From Desulfobacteraceae bacterium (lineage in GTDB: Bacteria > Desulfobacterota > Desulfobacteria > Desulfobacterales > Desulfobacteraceae): 64,000 bases of DNA. This document shows positions 41,698 to 50,835 of this stretch, piece by piece (positions within the stretch are counted from its first letter, which is position 1; each line of letters opens with the position of its first letter). The notes under the pieces are model-generated. The model was not told where the DNA came from and ran no database searches. It was given only the letters and a program-made list of their open reading frames with translations. The stretch lies in contig JADGFI010000024.1 in the NCBI GenBank assembly GCA_016743945.1, positions 1 through 64,000 on the forward strand, given 5' to 3'. A program made the position numbers and the translations under genes.

Positions 41698-43804
41698 TGT
41701 TGAGAGTTCTATTGGCAGAATCCGTCACCACCGTGCCGGGGCCAAATATTTCCGATGCACCGGCCTGGGTCAAAAAATCATAATCACCCGGGGGAATGAT
41801 GCCGCCGACCACCACTTTAATATCAGTAGCCCCCCCCTTTTTCAACGCTTCAATCACCTGGGGAACCAAGGTTTTATGACCCGCCGCAAGGCTTGAAACC
41901 CCCACCACATGAACGTCATTTTCAATGGCCATCTTGGCCGCTTCTTCCGGGGTCTGGAACATGGGTCCCAGATCCACATCAAAACCAAAGTCGGCATAGG
42001 CGGTTGCAATCACCTTGACCCCTCGGTCATGTCCGTCCTGGCCCATTTTTGACAAAAGGATTCTGGGTCTGCGGCCGTTATCTCGTTCAAAGTCAGCGGT
42101 CCGTTTTCTCAAAGCCGCCATGATTTCAGGGTCTGCGCTTTGGGCATACACCCCGGAAATACATTGGGTGGTGGCCACAAACCGGGTAAAAACCGTTTCC
42201 ATGGCATCACAGATCTCGCCCACGGTTGCCCTGGCACGGACGGCCGGCAGACAGGCTTCCAAAAGATTTCCCCCGTTTTTGCAGGCCGCTACAACATCAT
42301 CCAAGGCCTTTTTAACCACACCCGCGTCCCGATCCTGCTTAATCTGATTCAGCCTTGCCACCTGCTCTTCTCGGACATCTTCGGAGACTTCCCTCACGGG
42401 AATCGGAATTTCATCTTCAATCTTATATTTATTAACCCCGACGATTACATCCTCACCCTTATCAATGCGGGCCTGGCGACGGGCAGCCACTTCTTCTATT
42501 CTCATTTTCGGCATGCCCGACTCAATGGCCTTGGCCATGCCGCCCAAGCCTTCGACCTCATCTAAAATTTTTCTGACCTCATCAATGATATTCTGGGTCA
42601 GGCTTTCCACATAATAAGAACCGCCCAGCGGGTCCACCACATCACAGATATGGGATTCCTCCTGGACCAGGATCTGGGTGTTTCTGGAGATTCTGGCAGA
42701 CAATTCCGTTGGAAGACCCACGGCCTCGTCAAAGGAATTGGTATGCAGGCTCTGGGTACCCCCCAGAACTGCGGATAAACATTCCAGGGTGGTTCTGACC
42801 ACATTGTTATAGGGATCTTGCTGGGTCAGGCTCCAGCCAGAAGTCTGGCAATGGGTCCGAAGCATCTTGGATTTGGGATTTTGGGGATTAAACTGCGTCA
42901 TGAGTTCCGCCCATAAGAAGCGGGCGGCCCGGAGCATGGCAATGTCCATGAAAAAATTCATGCCGATTCCGAAAAAGAAGGAAAGCCTTGGGGCAAATTT
43001 ATCAATATCAAGGCCCGTTGCAAGGGCAGCCTTCACATACTCAAGCCCGTCGGCCAGGGTAAAGGCAGTCTGGAGAACGGAATCAGCGCCTGCTTCCATG
43101 ATATGGTAACCCGAGATGCTGATGCTGTTAAATTTGGGCATATTTTCCGAGCAGAACCCAATAATATCTGAAATAATTCTCATGGAAGGCGTGGGCGGAT
43201 AGATATAGGTATTGCGGGTGAGATATTCTTTGAGGATATCATTCTGGATGGTTCCCGAAAGCTGGTCATGGGCAACCCCCTGTTCTTCTGCGGCCACAAT
43301 ATAACCAGCCAGGATAGGCAGAACCGCACCGTTCATGGTCATGGAGACGGACATCTGATCCAGAGGAATCTGGTCAAAAAGGATTTTCATATCTTCAACG
43401 GAATCAATGGCAACGCCGGCCTTTCCCACATCTCCTGCGACTCTGGGGTGATCCGAGTCATATCCTCTGTGGGTGGCAAGATCAAAGGCTACGGAAAGTC
43501 CCTTTTGACCGGCTGCCAGATTTTTGCGGTAAAAGGCGTTGGATTCCTTGGCCGTGGAAAAACCGGCATACTGGCGAATGGTCCAGGGGCGGCCTGCATA
43601 CATGGTGGCCATGGGCCCCCGAACAAAGGGGTCTATCCCCGGCAGGTTGTCAATAAATTCTACCTGCTCCAAATCCTTTGATGTATACAGGGGCTTAGTA
43701 TCAATGCCCTCGGGTGTCGTTTTCGTCAGTGCCCCAAGGGGTTTTCCCCTTAGTCCTTTGATGGCAAGTTCTTCCCACTTTTGAATATCGGGCATTTGAG
43801 ACAT
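41684..43804 (-). CDS. mutB: Methylmalonyl-CoA mutase, large B12-binding subunit
   Basis: The 706-aa protein has the catalytic barrel (TIRQYAGFSTAKESNAFYRK, LPILAGYIVAAEEQG, YHIMEAGADSVLQTAF) and a C-terminal cobalamin domain with the base-off histidine motif KMGQDGHDRGVKVIATAYADFGFDVDLG near residue 588 and GSL-like segment VVGVSSLAAGHKTLV. It converts methylmalonyl-CoA to succinyl-CoA. The partner small subunit is not encoded here, so it may act as a homodimer or with a distant mutA. It is placed 75 nt after the epimerase gene and before meaB. Confidence 0.96.
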   Translation of the reverse strand: MSQMPDIQKWEELAIKGLRGKPLGALTKTTPEGIDTKPLYTSKDLEQVEFIDNLPGIDPFVRGPMATMYAGRPWTIRQYAGFSTAKESNAFYRKNLAAGQKGLSVAFDLATHRGYDSDHPRVAGDVGKAGVAIDSVEDMKILFDQIPLDQMSVSMTMNGAVLPILAGYIVAAEEQGVAHDQLSGTIQNDILKEYLTRNTYIYPPTPSMRIISDIIGFCSENMPKFNSISISGYHIMEAGADSVLQTAFTLADGLEYVKAALATGLDIDKFAPRLSFFFGIGMNFFMDIAMLRAARFLWAELMTQFNPQNPKSKMLRTHCQTSGWSLTQQDPYNNVVRTTLECLSAVLGGTQSLHTNSFDEAVGLPTELSARISRNTQILVQEESHICDVVDPLGGSYYVESLTQNIIDEVRKILDEVEGLGGMAKAIESGMPKMRIEEVAARRQARIDKGEDVIVGVNKYKIEDEIPIPVREVSEDVREEQVARLNQIKQDRDAGVVKKALDDVVAACKNGGNLLEACLPAVRARATVGEICDAMETVFTRFVATTQCISGVYAQSADPEIMAALRKRTADFERDNGRRPRILLSKMGQDGHDRGVKVIATAYADFGFDVDLGPMFQTPEEAAKMAIENDVHVVGVSSLAAGHKTLVPQVIEALKKGGATDIKVVVGGIIPPGDYDFLTQAGASEIFGPGTVVTDSANRTLNIIGA

Positions 43805-43879
43805 GGTTATCCTCCGGTCTAAATTTATTAATTATCAGTTCAAACAATCGCTCGTCTGTGAAATATAAATTCCTAAGGA

Positions 43880-44290
43880 TTACGTACTTTCTCTTTCACA
43901 CAATTCCACAAGGACACCAGAGGTGGCCTTGGGATGTAAAAATGCAATTTTCGCACCCCCTGCCCCCCTTCGCGGAACCTGGTCAATGAGCTGGATCCCT
44001 TTTTCCTTGAGTTCGGCCAGGGCTTCTTCGATGTTTTCCACCCGGAAAGCCACATGTTGAATGCCTTCCCCTTTTTTTTCGATATATTTTGCCACAGGCC
44101 CATCGTCGGTCGTGGACTCTAACAATTCCACCTCACTTTCCCCCACGGGTAAAAAGGCAGTGGTGACTTTCTGGGCATCTACGGTTTCAGTGCCCAAAAG
44201 TTTTAACCCCATGGCATCTATCCAAAAATTTTTCTTTTCATCAATACTTGAGACAGCTATTCCGAGGTGGTCAATTTTCAATATTTTCAT
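43880..44290 (-). CDS. mce: Methylmalonyl-CoA epimerase
   Basis: The 136-aa protein is a glyoxalase/VOC-fold enzyme: IDHLGIAVSSIDEKKNFW (His ligand), EVELLESTTDDGPVAKY (Glu ligand), GIQHVAFRVENIEEAL (His ligand) and LVELCERE at the end match the metal site of methylmalonyl-CoA epimerase. It interconverts the (S) and (R) forms for the mutase next to it. It is the first gene of the operon; a sigma-70-like promoter lies ~40 nt upstream. Confidence 0.93.
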   Translation of the reverse strand: MKILKIDHLGIAVSSIDEKKNFWIDAMGLKLLGTETVDAQKVTTAFLPVGESEVELLESTTDDGPVAKYIEKKGEGIQHVAFRVENIEEALAELKEKGIQLIDQVPRRGAGGAKIAFLHPKATSGVLVELCEREST

Positions 44291-44330
44291 CTCGTATCTC
44301 CATATTTAGTTATTCACATCACAACCATTA

Positions 44331-44360
44331 TCTATAGTTGGTTCAAATGATGAAAGTCAA
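44331..44360 (-). promoter_or_regulatory. Sigma-70-like promoter of the methylmalonyl-CoA operon
   Basis: On the minus strand TTGACT (44360-44355) and TATAGA (44336-44331) are separated by 18 nt, close to consensus. The first gene (mce) starts 41 nt downstream. From here leftward nine genes follow with small gaps to the terminator at 33.2 kb. Confidence 0.65.
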
Positions 44361-44620
44361 CCATAAACTAATTGGAATCCTTTAAAAAGCAGACACTAAA
44401 ATAAGTAAAGGGAGAGGATATCTAAAATCTTCAAAAATAAAACCGAAATTTCCGGAAAAAAGAGCGGGCAGAATACATCTTCTAACTTGATACATTCTTT
44501 TCCGGTATACCCCCCTTTACCTATGCAATATCTCCAAAAACAGCCCTTCTAACGCCCTCGATACGGCATCTCTGGGATTCATCACGCCAATTCCTTTAAG
44601 GACATTATTTTTATTGTCTT
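44361..44620. other. Gene-free interval upstream of the operon
   Basis: About 260 nt between the promoter and the 3' end of the MinD-like gene. No reading frame, riboswitch or clear operator was recognised. Confidence 0.4.
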
Positions 44621-45505
44621 TTAAAGGAGACCCCGGGCAATTCGGGCCAGGTCATTGGCACTGGGGGTATGGGAATATTTTGTGATAAAGGGCTGCCGCA
44701 TCCGGATGGAATCATGGACTCGCTCATCAAACCGGATATTTCCCATGAAGGTAAATTTTGAATAAAAATGCCGGTTACACACCTTCTCAATTTTAATACC
44801 AAGGGAAGGGTCATCATTTTTGCGCAATTGATTGACCACAAATCTGAAATGAAACTCCCCTAGTTTCTCTTTTAGCAATGCCCCTTTTCCAGGATCTTGC
44901 CGGGTAACGGCATTAATGATGCAAAAGGAAGGATCAATGGTATTTCCGGAAAGATCCAGAAGGCGAGAGACCGAATTAAACACAGTTTGTTTCAAGATTT
45001 TTTTAATAACACGGAAATAAATCGCCTTGATAAAATTGAACGAATTTTCAATGGCGGTCGGCTCACAAGTACAAATAAAAATTGCCTGGGTGGATGTGAG
45101 AAAAAAATCGAGCATATTAAAATTTGTGCCCGCCCCCAGATCCATGAGTACAACATCAAAATCAAGGGCCTGGATGGCCCGGATGATCTTTTGCTTCTGG
45201 GCCGTATACAGGTTGGCGGCTTCGATCAGGCAGTTTCTGGAACTGATGAAAAACAGATTTGGAATCTTGGTAGACATGATCACCTCTTCCAGCCGGTCAA
45301 CACTTTTGTCGAGAAAACTTTCCAACCCCCTTCCCGCATCTTTTTGCGGAATGAAGGTATGCAGGTTGGATGCACCCAGATCCAGATCAATCAGGACCAC
45401 CCGCTTTCCCTGCCGTGCAAGCAGAACCCCTAAATTAGCGGTTATCATGCTTTTTCCAATCCCGCCTTTGCCGCCACCGACAGGATATATCTGTGTGAGT
45501 TTAAT
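44621..45505 (-). CDS. MinD/ParA-family ATPase (FlhG-like) with apparent ATT start
   Basis: The first ATG in frame (45448) would give a protein that starts after the P-loop. The frame continues upstream through LTQIYPVGGGKGGIGKS, a complete deviant Walker A, and the best start is ATT at 45505, with AAGGAAAGG 4-11 nt before it. The resulting 294-aa protein has GKRVVLIDLDLGASNLHTF and DVVLMDLGAGTNFNM (Walker B region), as in MinD/FlhG proteins. No TTG, GTG or ATG is in range, so either ATT (or ATA) initiates, or an upstream base was lost. Role could be polar localisation or flagellar number; no flagellar genes are in view. Confidence 0.8.
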   Translation of the reverse strand: MKLTQIYPVGGGKGGIGKSMITANLGVLLARQGKRVVLIDLDLGASNLHTFIPQKDAGRGLESFLDKSVDRLEEVIMSTKIPNLFFISSRNCLIEAANLYTAQKQKIIRAIQALDFDVVLMDLGAGTNFNMLDFFLTSTQAIFICTCEPTAIENSFNFIKAIYFRVIKKILKQTVFNSVSRLLDLSGNTIDPSFCIINAVTRQDPGKGALLKEKLGEFHFRFVVNQLRKNDDPSLGIKIEKVCNRHFYSKFTFMGNIRFDERVHDSIRMRQPFITKYSHTPSANDLARIARGLL

Positions 45506-45586
45506 GAGCCTTTCCTTTATTAAATTGTATAGGTAATGGGTAATTTATCGCAAACTTGAACAGTGTCAATCCGTCCTGATAGAACA

Positions 45587-45622
45587 CCCGATACCAACCC
45601 AAAAAATTGCGGTGGTATCGGG
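45587..45622. repeat. Hairpin between ATPase gene and acyl-CoA ligase gene
   Basis: CCCGATACCA (45587-45596) and TGGTATCGGG (45613-45622) form a perfect 10-bp stem with a 16-nt loop. It could end the ligase transcript, which reads leftward toward it, but it has no T-run. Confidence 0.4.
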
Positions 45623-45659
45623 CGTCAGTAATGCGATTATGGTGCCTTTCTTAACTCGC

Positions 45660-47399
45660 TTATTTTTCCATGGCAAGTTCCTCGTCCCTGAGTACCCGCC
45701 TTAATACCTTGCCCACATTGGATATGGGAATTTCGTCCCGGAACTCAATCTGTCTGGGTCGTTTGTACCCGGCCATATTTTCCTTGCAAAATGCTTGTAT
45801 TTCTTCAAAGGTAGCGCTCTGACCCGCTTTCAATTTAATGAATGCCTTTACAGATTCCCCGCTCCTGTCATCGGGAACCCCCACAACAGCCACAAGCTCC
45901 ACCTTGGGGTTTGTATAAAGAATATCTTCAACATCCCGGGGATAAACATTAAATCCCCCCACAATAATCATATCTTTTTTACGATCTGTGATGGTGATGT
46001 ATCCGTCTTCATCAATATGGCCGATGTCCCCTGTGAGAAAATAACGATCTCCGTCAATCAATCTAAAAACCTCTTCATTGGCATCGGGCCTTTTCCAATA
46101 GCCCTTCATGACCTGGGGTCCGCATACGGCGATCTCACCATCTTCTCCCCGGGGCAATTCCCGGGTATCGTCTTCAAGCCCCACAATTTTCACCATGGTT
46201 CCGGGCAGGGGAAACCCAATGGAACCAATTTTTCTGGTTTCCCTATTAGTCGGATTAGAGGTGACAACCGGTGTCGTCTCTGTCAGGCCGTAGCCTTCAA
46301 ATATAATGGCCCCTGTTTTCTCTTCAAACTGCCGGCACACTTCAGGCGGCAGCGGCGCCCCGCCTGAAAAACATGCCATCAGAGAGGAAAGATCATACTG
46401 GTTTAAATGGGCATGATTGGCAAAGGCCACAAAAATGGTGGGCACTGCCGGCATGACCGTGGGTTTGTGTTGTTGAACCGTTTTAAGAACCTCTGTAAAG
46501 GGCGGAGTACCCGCCCTGGGGTCGGGAATGCAAATAAGCTTACTCCCGGTCATGGTAGCAAACAGCAAGGCACAGGTAATTCCAAAACTGTGATACCAGG
46601 GTAAAACCCCCAGAAAGGTATGATACCCTCCCGTATAAAATTGTTCTGCCCCCCTGGCTTCATCCTGGACAATACGGCCGCTCTCATACAACCCCATTAC
46701 ATCATAGGTAAAATTGGTGTGGCTCAGTTCCGCCCCCTTGGGCACCCCGGTGGTCCCCCCGGTATAGAGCATGACGGCGGTATCTTCCTGCGGGTTAATG
46801 TCCACGGATGGGGGAGCGGGACTGGCAGCGGCTACAACCTCATCAAACATCAAATGACCGGGTTCATGTTTTGCCGCCTTGGGTATTTTTCCAAGAAGCC
46901 CGCCCAGAAACGCCTTGAATTTGGGTAAATAGGATTTGATGTTGCAAACGACAACGGTTTCGATCTGGGTGTTTTTAATGGCCTTAACCGTGTTGTCGTA
47001 AAACAGGGGGTGGTCCATGCAAAAAACCATTTTTGATTCTGAATCATTTAGCTGATAATTAAGCTCTGTTGCCGTGTACACCGGATTACAATTGACGCAG
47101 ACGGCCCCGGCTTTAAGGATGCCAAACAAAATTTCCGGAAAGTGGGGAAGATTGGGCAGAAAAATAGCAACCTTGTCTCCTTGTTTGATACCTTTTCCTG
47201 CAAGAAAATTGGCAATTCTGTCGGCGGTATCCTTGACCTGGGAATAGGTTTTTGTGGCCCCGTTAAAAAGAGTAAAAATATTATCAGGATAATTCAGTGC
47301 AGCATCATCCAGAAATTTAAACACAGGAAAATGGTAATCAGTGACAGTGCGTGCAACCTCTTCAGGCCAGAAAGGGGTTTCCCAGATTGTTTCATTCAT
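45660..47399 (-). CDS. Long-chain acyl-CoA ligase (AMP-forming)
   Basis: The 579-aa protein is an ANL-superfamily ligase: the P-loop VMLYTGGTTGVPKGAELSH near residue 215, the core A5 motif FEGYGLTETTPVV, and A8 RYFLTGDIGHIDEDGY, then the catalytic Lys region GKVLRR at the C-terminus. The acyl-binding residues and length fit medium/long-chain fatty acyl-CoA ligases (FadD type). It activates fatty acids or related carboxylates to CoA esters in the cytosol. It lies upstream of the MinD-like gene on the same strand; a large gene-free region precedes it. Confidence 0.9.
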   Translation of the reverse strand: MNETIWETPFWPEEVARTVTDYHFPVFKFLDDAALNYPDNIFTLFNGATKTYSQVKDTADRIANFLAGKGIKQGDKVAIFLPNLPHFPEILFGILKAGAVCVNCNPVYTATELNYQLNDSESKMVFCMDHPLFYDNTVKAIKNTQIETVVVCNIKSYLPKFKAFLGGLLGKIPKAAKHEPGHLMFDEVVAAASPAPPSVDINPQEDTAVMLYTGGTTGVPKGAELSHTNFTYDVMGLYESGRIVQDEARGAEQFYTGGYHTFLGVLPWYHSFGITCALLFATMTGSKLICIPDPRAGTPPFTEVLKTVQQHKPTVMPAVPTIFVAFANHAHLNQYDLSSLMACFSGGAPLPPEVCRQFEEKTGAIIFEGYGLTETTPVVTSNPTNRETRKIGSIGFPLPGTMVKIVGLEDDTRELPRGEDGEIAVCGPQVMKGYWKRPDANEEVFRLIDGDRYFLTGDIGHIDEDGYITITDRKKDMIIVGGFNVYPRDVEDILYTNPKVELVAVVGVPDDRSGESVKAFIKLKAGQSATFEEIQAFCKENMAGYKRPRQIEFRDEIPISNVGKVLRRVLRDEELAMEK

Positions 47400-47600
47400 C
47401 TTTTTTCTTCTCCTTTTGTTCGGGTGCTCGGGCTGTTTGGATTTTTTTATTGTTCTAGGGACCAGCCGATTACCGGGTTAATAATATTTTTTTCACCTTT
47501 GCCTCGTGTATCTCCATGGATTTTCTTTGAAAACAATTCTTATATATAATTTTATTGCTGTCAATGATGGATCTCATTTAGCGATACCAAAGGGTATTAC
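47400..47600. other. Ligase upstream region
   Basis: AT-rich, no gene seen. It should hold the promoter of the ligase gene. It ends where the repeat shared with 53.9 kb begins. Confidence 0.4.
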
Positions 47601-47752
47601 TGCCATAAGGCATTCAGCATATCAATGGAACCTATGGACGTAGGAAATTGGCATCCCGTTGCGAAACTCACTTCACAATGCTAAACAGGCAAAAAAAGTT
47701 TACGGGGACAAGAAATCAGGTTCCCTTCGGCTGGCGCTCAGTTTTGAAGCGG
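47601..47752 (+). repeat. Partial copy of sequence upstream of and inside the PBP1b gene
   Basis: Positions ~47601-47700 match 53891-53996 closely (both contain TATCAATGGAACC, AATTGGCATCCCGTTGCGAAA and CACTTCACAATGCTAAA). Directly adjoining, 47703-47752 matches 54425-54473 inside the PBP1b gene (AATCAGGTTCCCTTCGGCTG, GGCGCTCAG). The sequence between these in the other copy (~430 nt) is missing here. It is therefore a degraded, internally deleted duplication. Confidence 0.8.
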
Positions 47753-47915
47753 GCCTATTGTCGGATATGGTTTCGGAGTCGGAAAAACCGATCATATTAT
47801 ACGATACAGCCATATTTAATTTTCAAATGAGATATATTGAAATATATTACCATTATTATGGGTTATAGTATGGCACTCGTCATCATGCGTGAAGACCTTG
47901 AAGAGGCCTTTCAAT

Positions 47916-48190
47916 ATGAAGTATTGTGCTGTTATCGAAAACATGCTTTCCTGGCATCATACTGATTTCCAGGTATATATTGGTGACCGGATTTATCCAG
48001 ATGACAAAGCTGGTCTTGGCAATCTGGCCAATTACATTATCCGAGCCTGTTAGCACTGACGCTTCACTTCGTGCCTCCCAGGAAAGAATGATCTATATTC
48101 CAGCAAAAGAATCAACTGACGGTTTCGCTAAAGTGGTTTATACCTCCAAGGACAGAAAGTCTCAAAAAGTTTTCAATGCTCTGGCCAGGT
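47916..48190 (+). pseudogene. Remnant of an IS91-like transposase
   Basis: Two neighbouring frames together encode MLSWHHTDFQVYIGDRIYPD, DKAGLGNLANYIIRA, then ASQERMIYIPAKESTDGFAK and VVYTSKDRKSQKVFNA. This order (WHHTxF...RI, LANYIIRA, SQERMxYxP, VVYxSKD...KxFxAL) matches the C-terminal part of IS91/ISCR-type Y2 transposases. A stop (48051) and a frame change break it, and the N-terminal Y2 and zinc regions are absent. It is inactive debris, next to the partial duplication. Confidence 0.7.
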
Positions 48191-50773
48191 AACCTGGTTT
48201 CGCCCCATATTCTTGGCTTGGTACAATGCTTTATCAGCCGCTTTCATGGCATCCTCAATTTTTATTCCATGAATGGGGCACAGTGAAACACCAATGGATA
48301 CCGTAATGGAAAGCCTGATTTTGTTATGAACAATGACCAGGTTCTCACGGATATTTGTGAGGAGCTTTTCAGCTGTTTGAATGGTTTCCTTTAAGGTTGT
48401 TTTTATCAGGATGATGACAAATTCCTCTCCGCCGTATCGGCAGGCAATATCACTTTGTCGGGTGTTTTTCTTCAAAAATGCACCCAATGCCCTGAGCGTT
48501 GCATCTCCGAAATCATGGCCATGGGTGTCGTTGACCTTTTTAAAATGGTCAATATCCATCATGAGAATCCCAATGGAAAAGTTGTGGCGCTTCATGCTAT
48601 ACGCTTCCCGCCTGAGGCTTTCGTCCAGGAAACGCCTGTTGTAGAGACCGGTTAGCGGGTCCTGGATGGACTGAAGCCTTAATGATTCCCGAAGTCTCAT
48701 GTTTATAAGGGCCAGTGACAGGTGTTCTGTGATGATCAGTGCCAGGCTCTGCTTGGATTCAAGGAAATCCTTAAACCTGGATTCTATATGAAGCATCCCA
48801 AGGATATCTTCTTGTACGATCATGGGGGCACATAAAGACTCTTCCACGCTGCTGCCGGTTAAATGATTGCAGGCAAGCCCCCTTTTGGCCTTTTGCATAA
48901 AATAGGGCTTGCTCCGCCGCAAAGCCCAGCAGTCCTGCTTTTGAAATGAAATGGTATCATGGTTCAGATCACCCCATGATACCATGGATTGAAGAACGCT
49001 GTGGCTGTCATCCATCACATAAACCCGGCCTGATGTTTTGGGGAAAAACTGGATGCAATATTCTTGTGCAACATCATATATTTCTTCACTTGTATGGCAA
49101 ACCTGAATCATTTCACTCATTTTTCTCAATAACGCATTTTCAAAATTTGTCTGTTCCAGGTCTTTTACCCAGTTGGAAAGCTCTTTTGTTCTTTCCTCAA
49201 CTCTTTTTTCAAGCTCTCTATGGGACCGTTCCAATGCTTCCTGTGCTATTCTTCTTTGGGTAATATCGGATAAAAAGCCTTCAATATAAGCAATGCTGCC
49301 AGATTCGTTTCTGTACGCCTTTGCATTAAAGGAGCACCAGAAACTGGTTTGATCTTTTTTGTTTAATTGGAATTGGTATTCATGCAAAACATTTTTTTCC
49401 TCAAGCCGGATGATAATTTCCTTGAATTGTTCTGGATTGTAACAAAGCTGCTGCCAAAAATCGCTTATCTCCGCCATCAGCCTGTCGGCTGACCTGAAGC
49501 CGAACATGGCTGCCATGGCAGGATTGGCCGTAATGATATTTCCTTGTATAGAGATCTGAAAAATACCTTCAACAGAGTTTTCAAAAATATTTCGGAATGT
49601 TTCCTCGGATTTTTCCAGTTGGTGCCGGGTTTTCTCAAGGGTGTCAATAAAAATATTATAATTTTTGGCAACCTCCCCCATTTCACCACCCCAGGTGTGA
49701 TCCAACCGGTTTGAAAAATCTGCCTGGGCACCATTTTCAAAGACTCTGATCATTTCCTGCAACGGTTTTGCCAACCGGGAACTGATAAGCCAGGTGATGG
49801 GGATGATCAAAATCAGCATGATGAAAACGGTTATAACGATGGAGTATCCCATGGTCGTCAGCGGGTGATAAAACTCTTCAAGGTAACTGGAAGAGGAGAC
49901 AATCCAGTCAAGCTCCGGAATATAATTGAAAATTACAAGTTTTTCCCGGGGATATTTTTCACCCGGGTTTTTCCAGGGATAGATGATTTTGCCATTTTTT
50001 TTCTCACACACTTCCTTGATAAACTTTCTTTGGTTATCATCCTGGAAATTATAGATATTGGTTCCCTGGAGTTTTGGATGGATTATCAAAAGTCCTTTGC
50101 TGTCCATTACATAGGGGTAGCCGGTCTTTCCGAAGGTAATGGATAAAATATTGTCCTGAAAATCGTGAACGCTTAATAATTCCTTGAATTCATCCCGGTA
50201 AGAGGATGCTGAGATAATCCAGTCCCACGGGCCAAAATAACTCATGTACAAGGCTTTGGGCCGTTTAACGATTTCTTTTGGGTTGGCCCAGTCATATTCA
50301 AGATACCCTTCTTTTTTTTCTTTTTGCAGACGCACAAAATCATTGCCGGAAATATCAGTCCCAATCAATTGCTTTTCCGGATGAACCAGGATAATGCCGT
50401 TACTGCTGATACAGTACAGGTAACCGCTTTTTCCTATGGACTGACTTAAAAACACCTCGATTGTCTTGGTTTTGGCTTCTTTTTCAGAAATTTTGCCTAT
50501 TTTATGTTGGTGATAAAAATAGGCCGCGACTTCCCGGTTTTTTTCTGCAATGGCATGAAGATGATTGCGGATGGACGCGTCAATAGCTGTTTGAACCATC
50601 CCGAGAATGGCCTGGGTGGAGTTTTTAAGTTCGTTTTCAATATTTTGCGCCAAGGTGGACCGAATCTGGGAGTAAATGACGAGACTTCCAATAACCGATA
50701 TGAAAAGAAAGGTCATCGAATAACTCAACAAGAGCCTGTAATGGATGGATAATTTATGGAACAGGGTTTTCAT
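48173..50773 (-). CDS. Cache-HAMP-PAS-GAF diguanylate cyclase
   Basis: The 866-aa membrane protein has an N-terminal helix, an extracytoplasmic double Cache sensor (repeated GKSGYLYCISSNGIILVHPE, GKTGYPYVMDSKGLLIIHPK), a second helix at ~310-335, HAMP, a PAS domain near residue 400, a GAF region, and a C-terminal GGDEF domain with CRYGGEEFVIILI near residue 778 and a preceding DIDHFKKVNDTHG. GGEEF is the active variant, so it should make c-di-GMP in response to a small ligand outside. An I-site RxxD (five residues before GGEEF) appears as RQSD, so product inhibition is likely. Confidence 0.92.
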   Translation of the reverse strand: MKTLFHKLSIHYRLLLSYSMTFLFISVIGSLVIYSQIRSTLAQNIENELKNSTQAILGMVQTAIDASIRNHLHAIAEKNREVAAYFYHQHKIGKISEKEAKTKTIEVFLSQSIGKSGYLYCISSNGIILVHPEKQLIGTDISGNDFVRLQKEKKEGYLEYDWANPKEIVKRPKALYMSYFGPWDWIISASSYRDEFKELLSVHDFQDNILSITFGKTGYPYVMDSKGLLIIHPKLQGTNIYNFQDDNQRKFIKEVCEKKNGKIIYPWKNPGEKYPREKLVIFNYIPELDWIVSSSSYLEEFYHPLTTMGYSIVITVFIMLILIIPITWLISSRLAKPLQEMIRVFENGAQADFSNRLDHTWGGEMGEVAKNYNIFIDTLEKTRHQLEKSEETFRNIFENSVEGIFQISIQGNIITANPAMAAMFGFRSADRLMAEISDFWQQLCYNPEQFKEIIIRLEEKNVLHEYQFQLNKKDQTSFWCSFNAKAYRNESGSIAYIEGFLSDITQRRIAQEALERSHRELEKRVEERTKELSNWVKDLEQTNFENALLRKMSEMIQVCHTSEEIYDVAQEYCIQFFPKTSGRVYVMDDSHSVLQSMVSWGDLNHDTISFQKQDCWALRRSKPYFMQKAKRGLACNHLTGSSVEESLCAPMIVQEDILGMLHIESRFKDFLESKQSLALIITEHLSLALINMRLRESLRLQSIQDPLTGLYNRRFLDESLRREAYSMKRHNFSIGILMMDIDHFKKVNDTHGHDFGDATLRALGAFLKKNTRQSDIACRYGGEEFVIILIKTTLKETIQTAEKLLTNIRENLVIVHNKIRLSITVSIGVSLCPIHGIKIEDAMKAADKALYQAKNMGRNQVTWPEH

Positions 50774-50835
50774 CTGTCATCCTTTGCCAATGGAGTCGCC
50801 TTTGTTGTGAGGAGATTATCCTGTTTTAGAAGATA

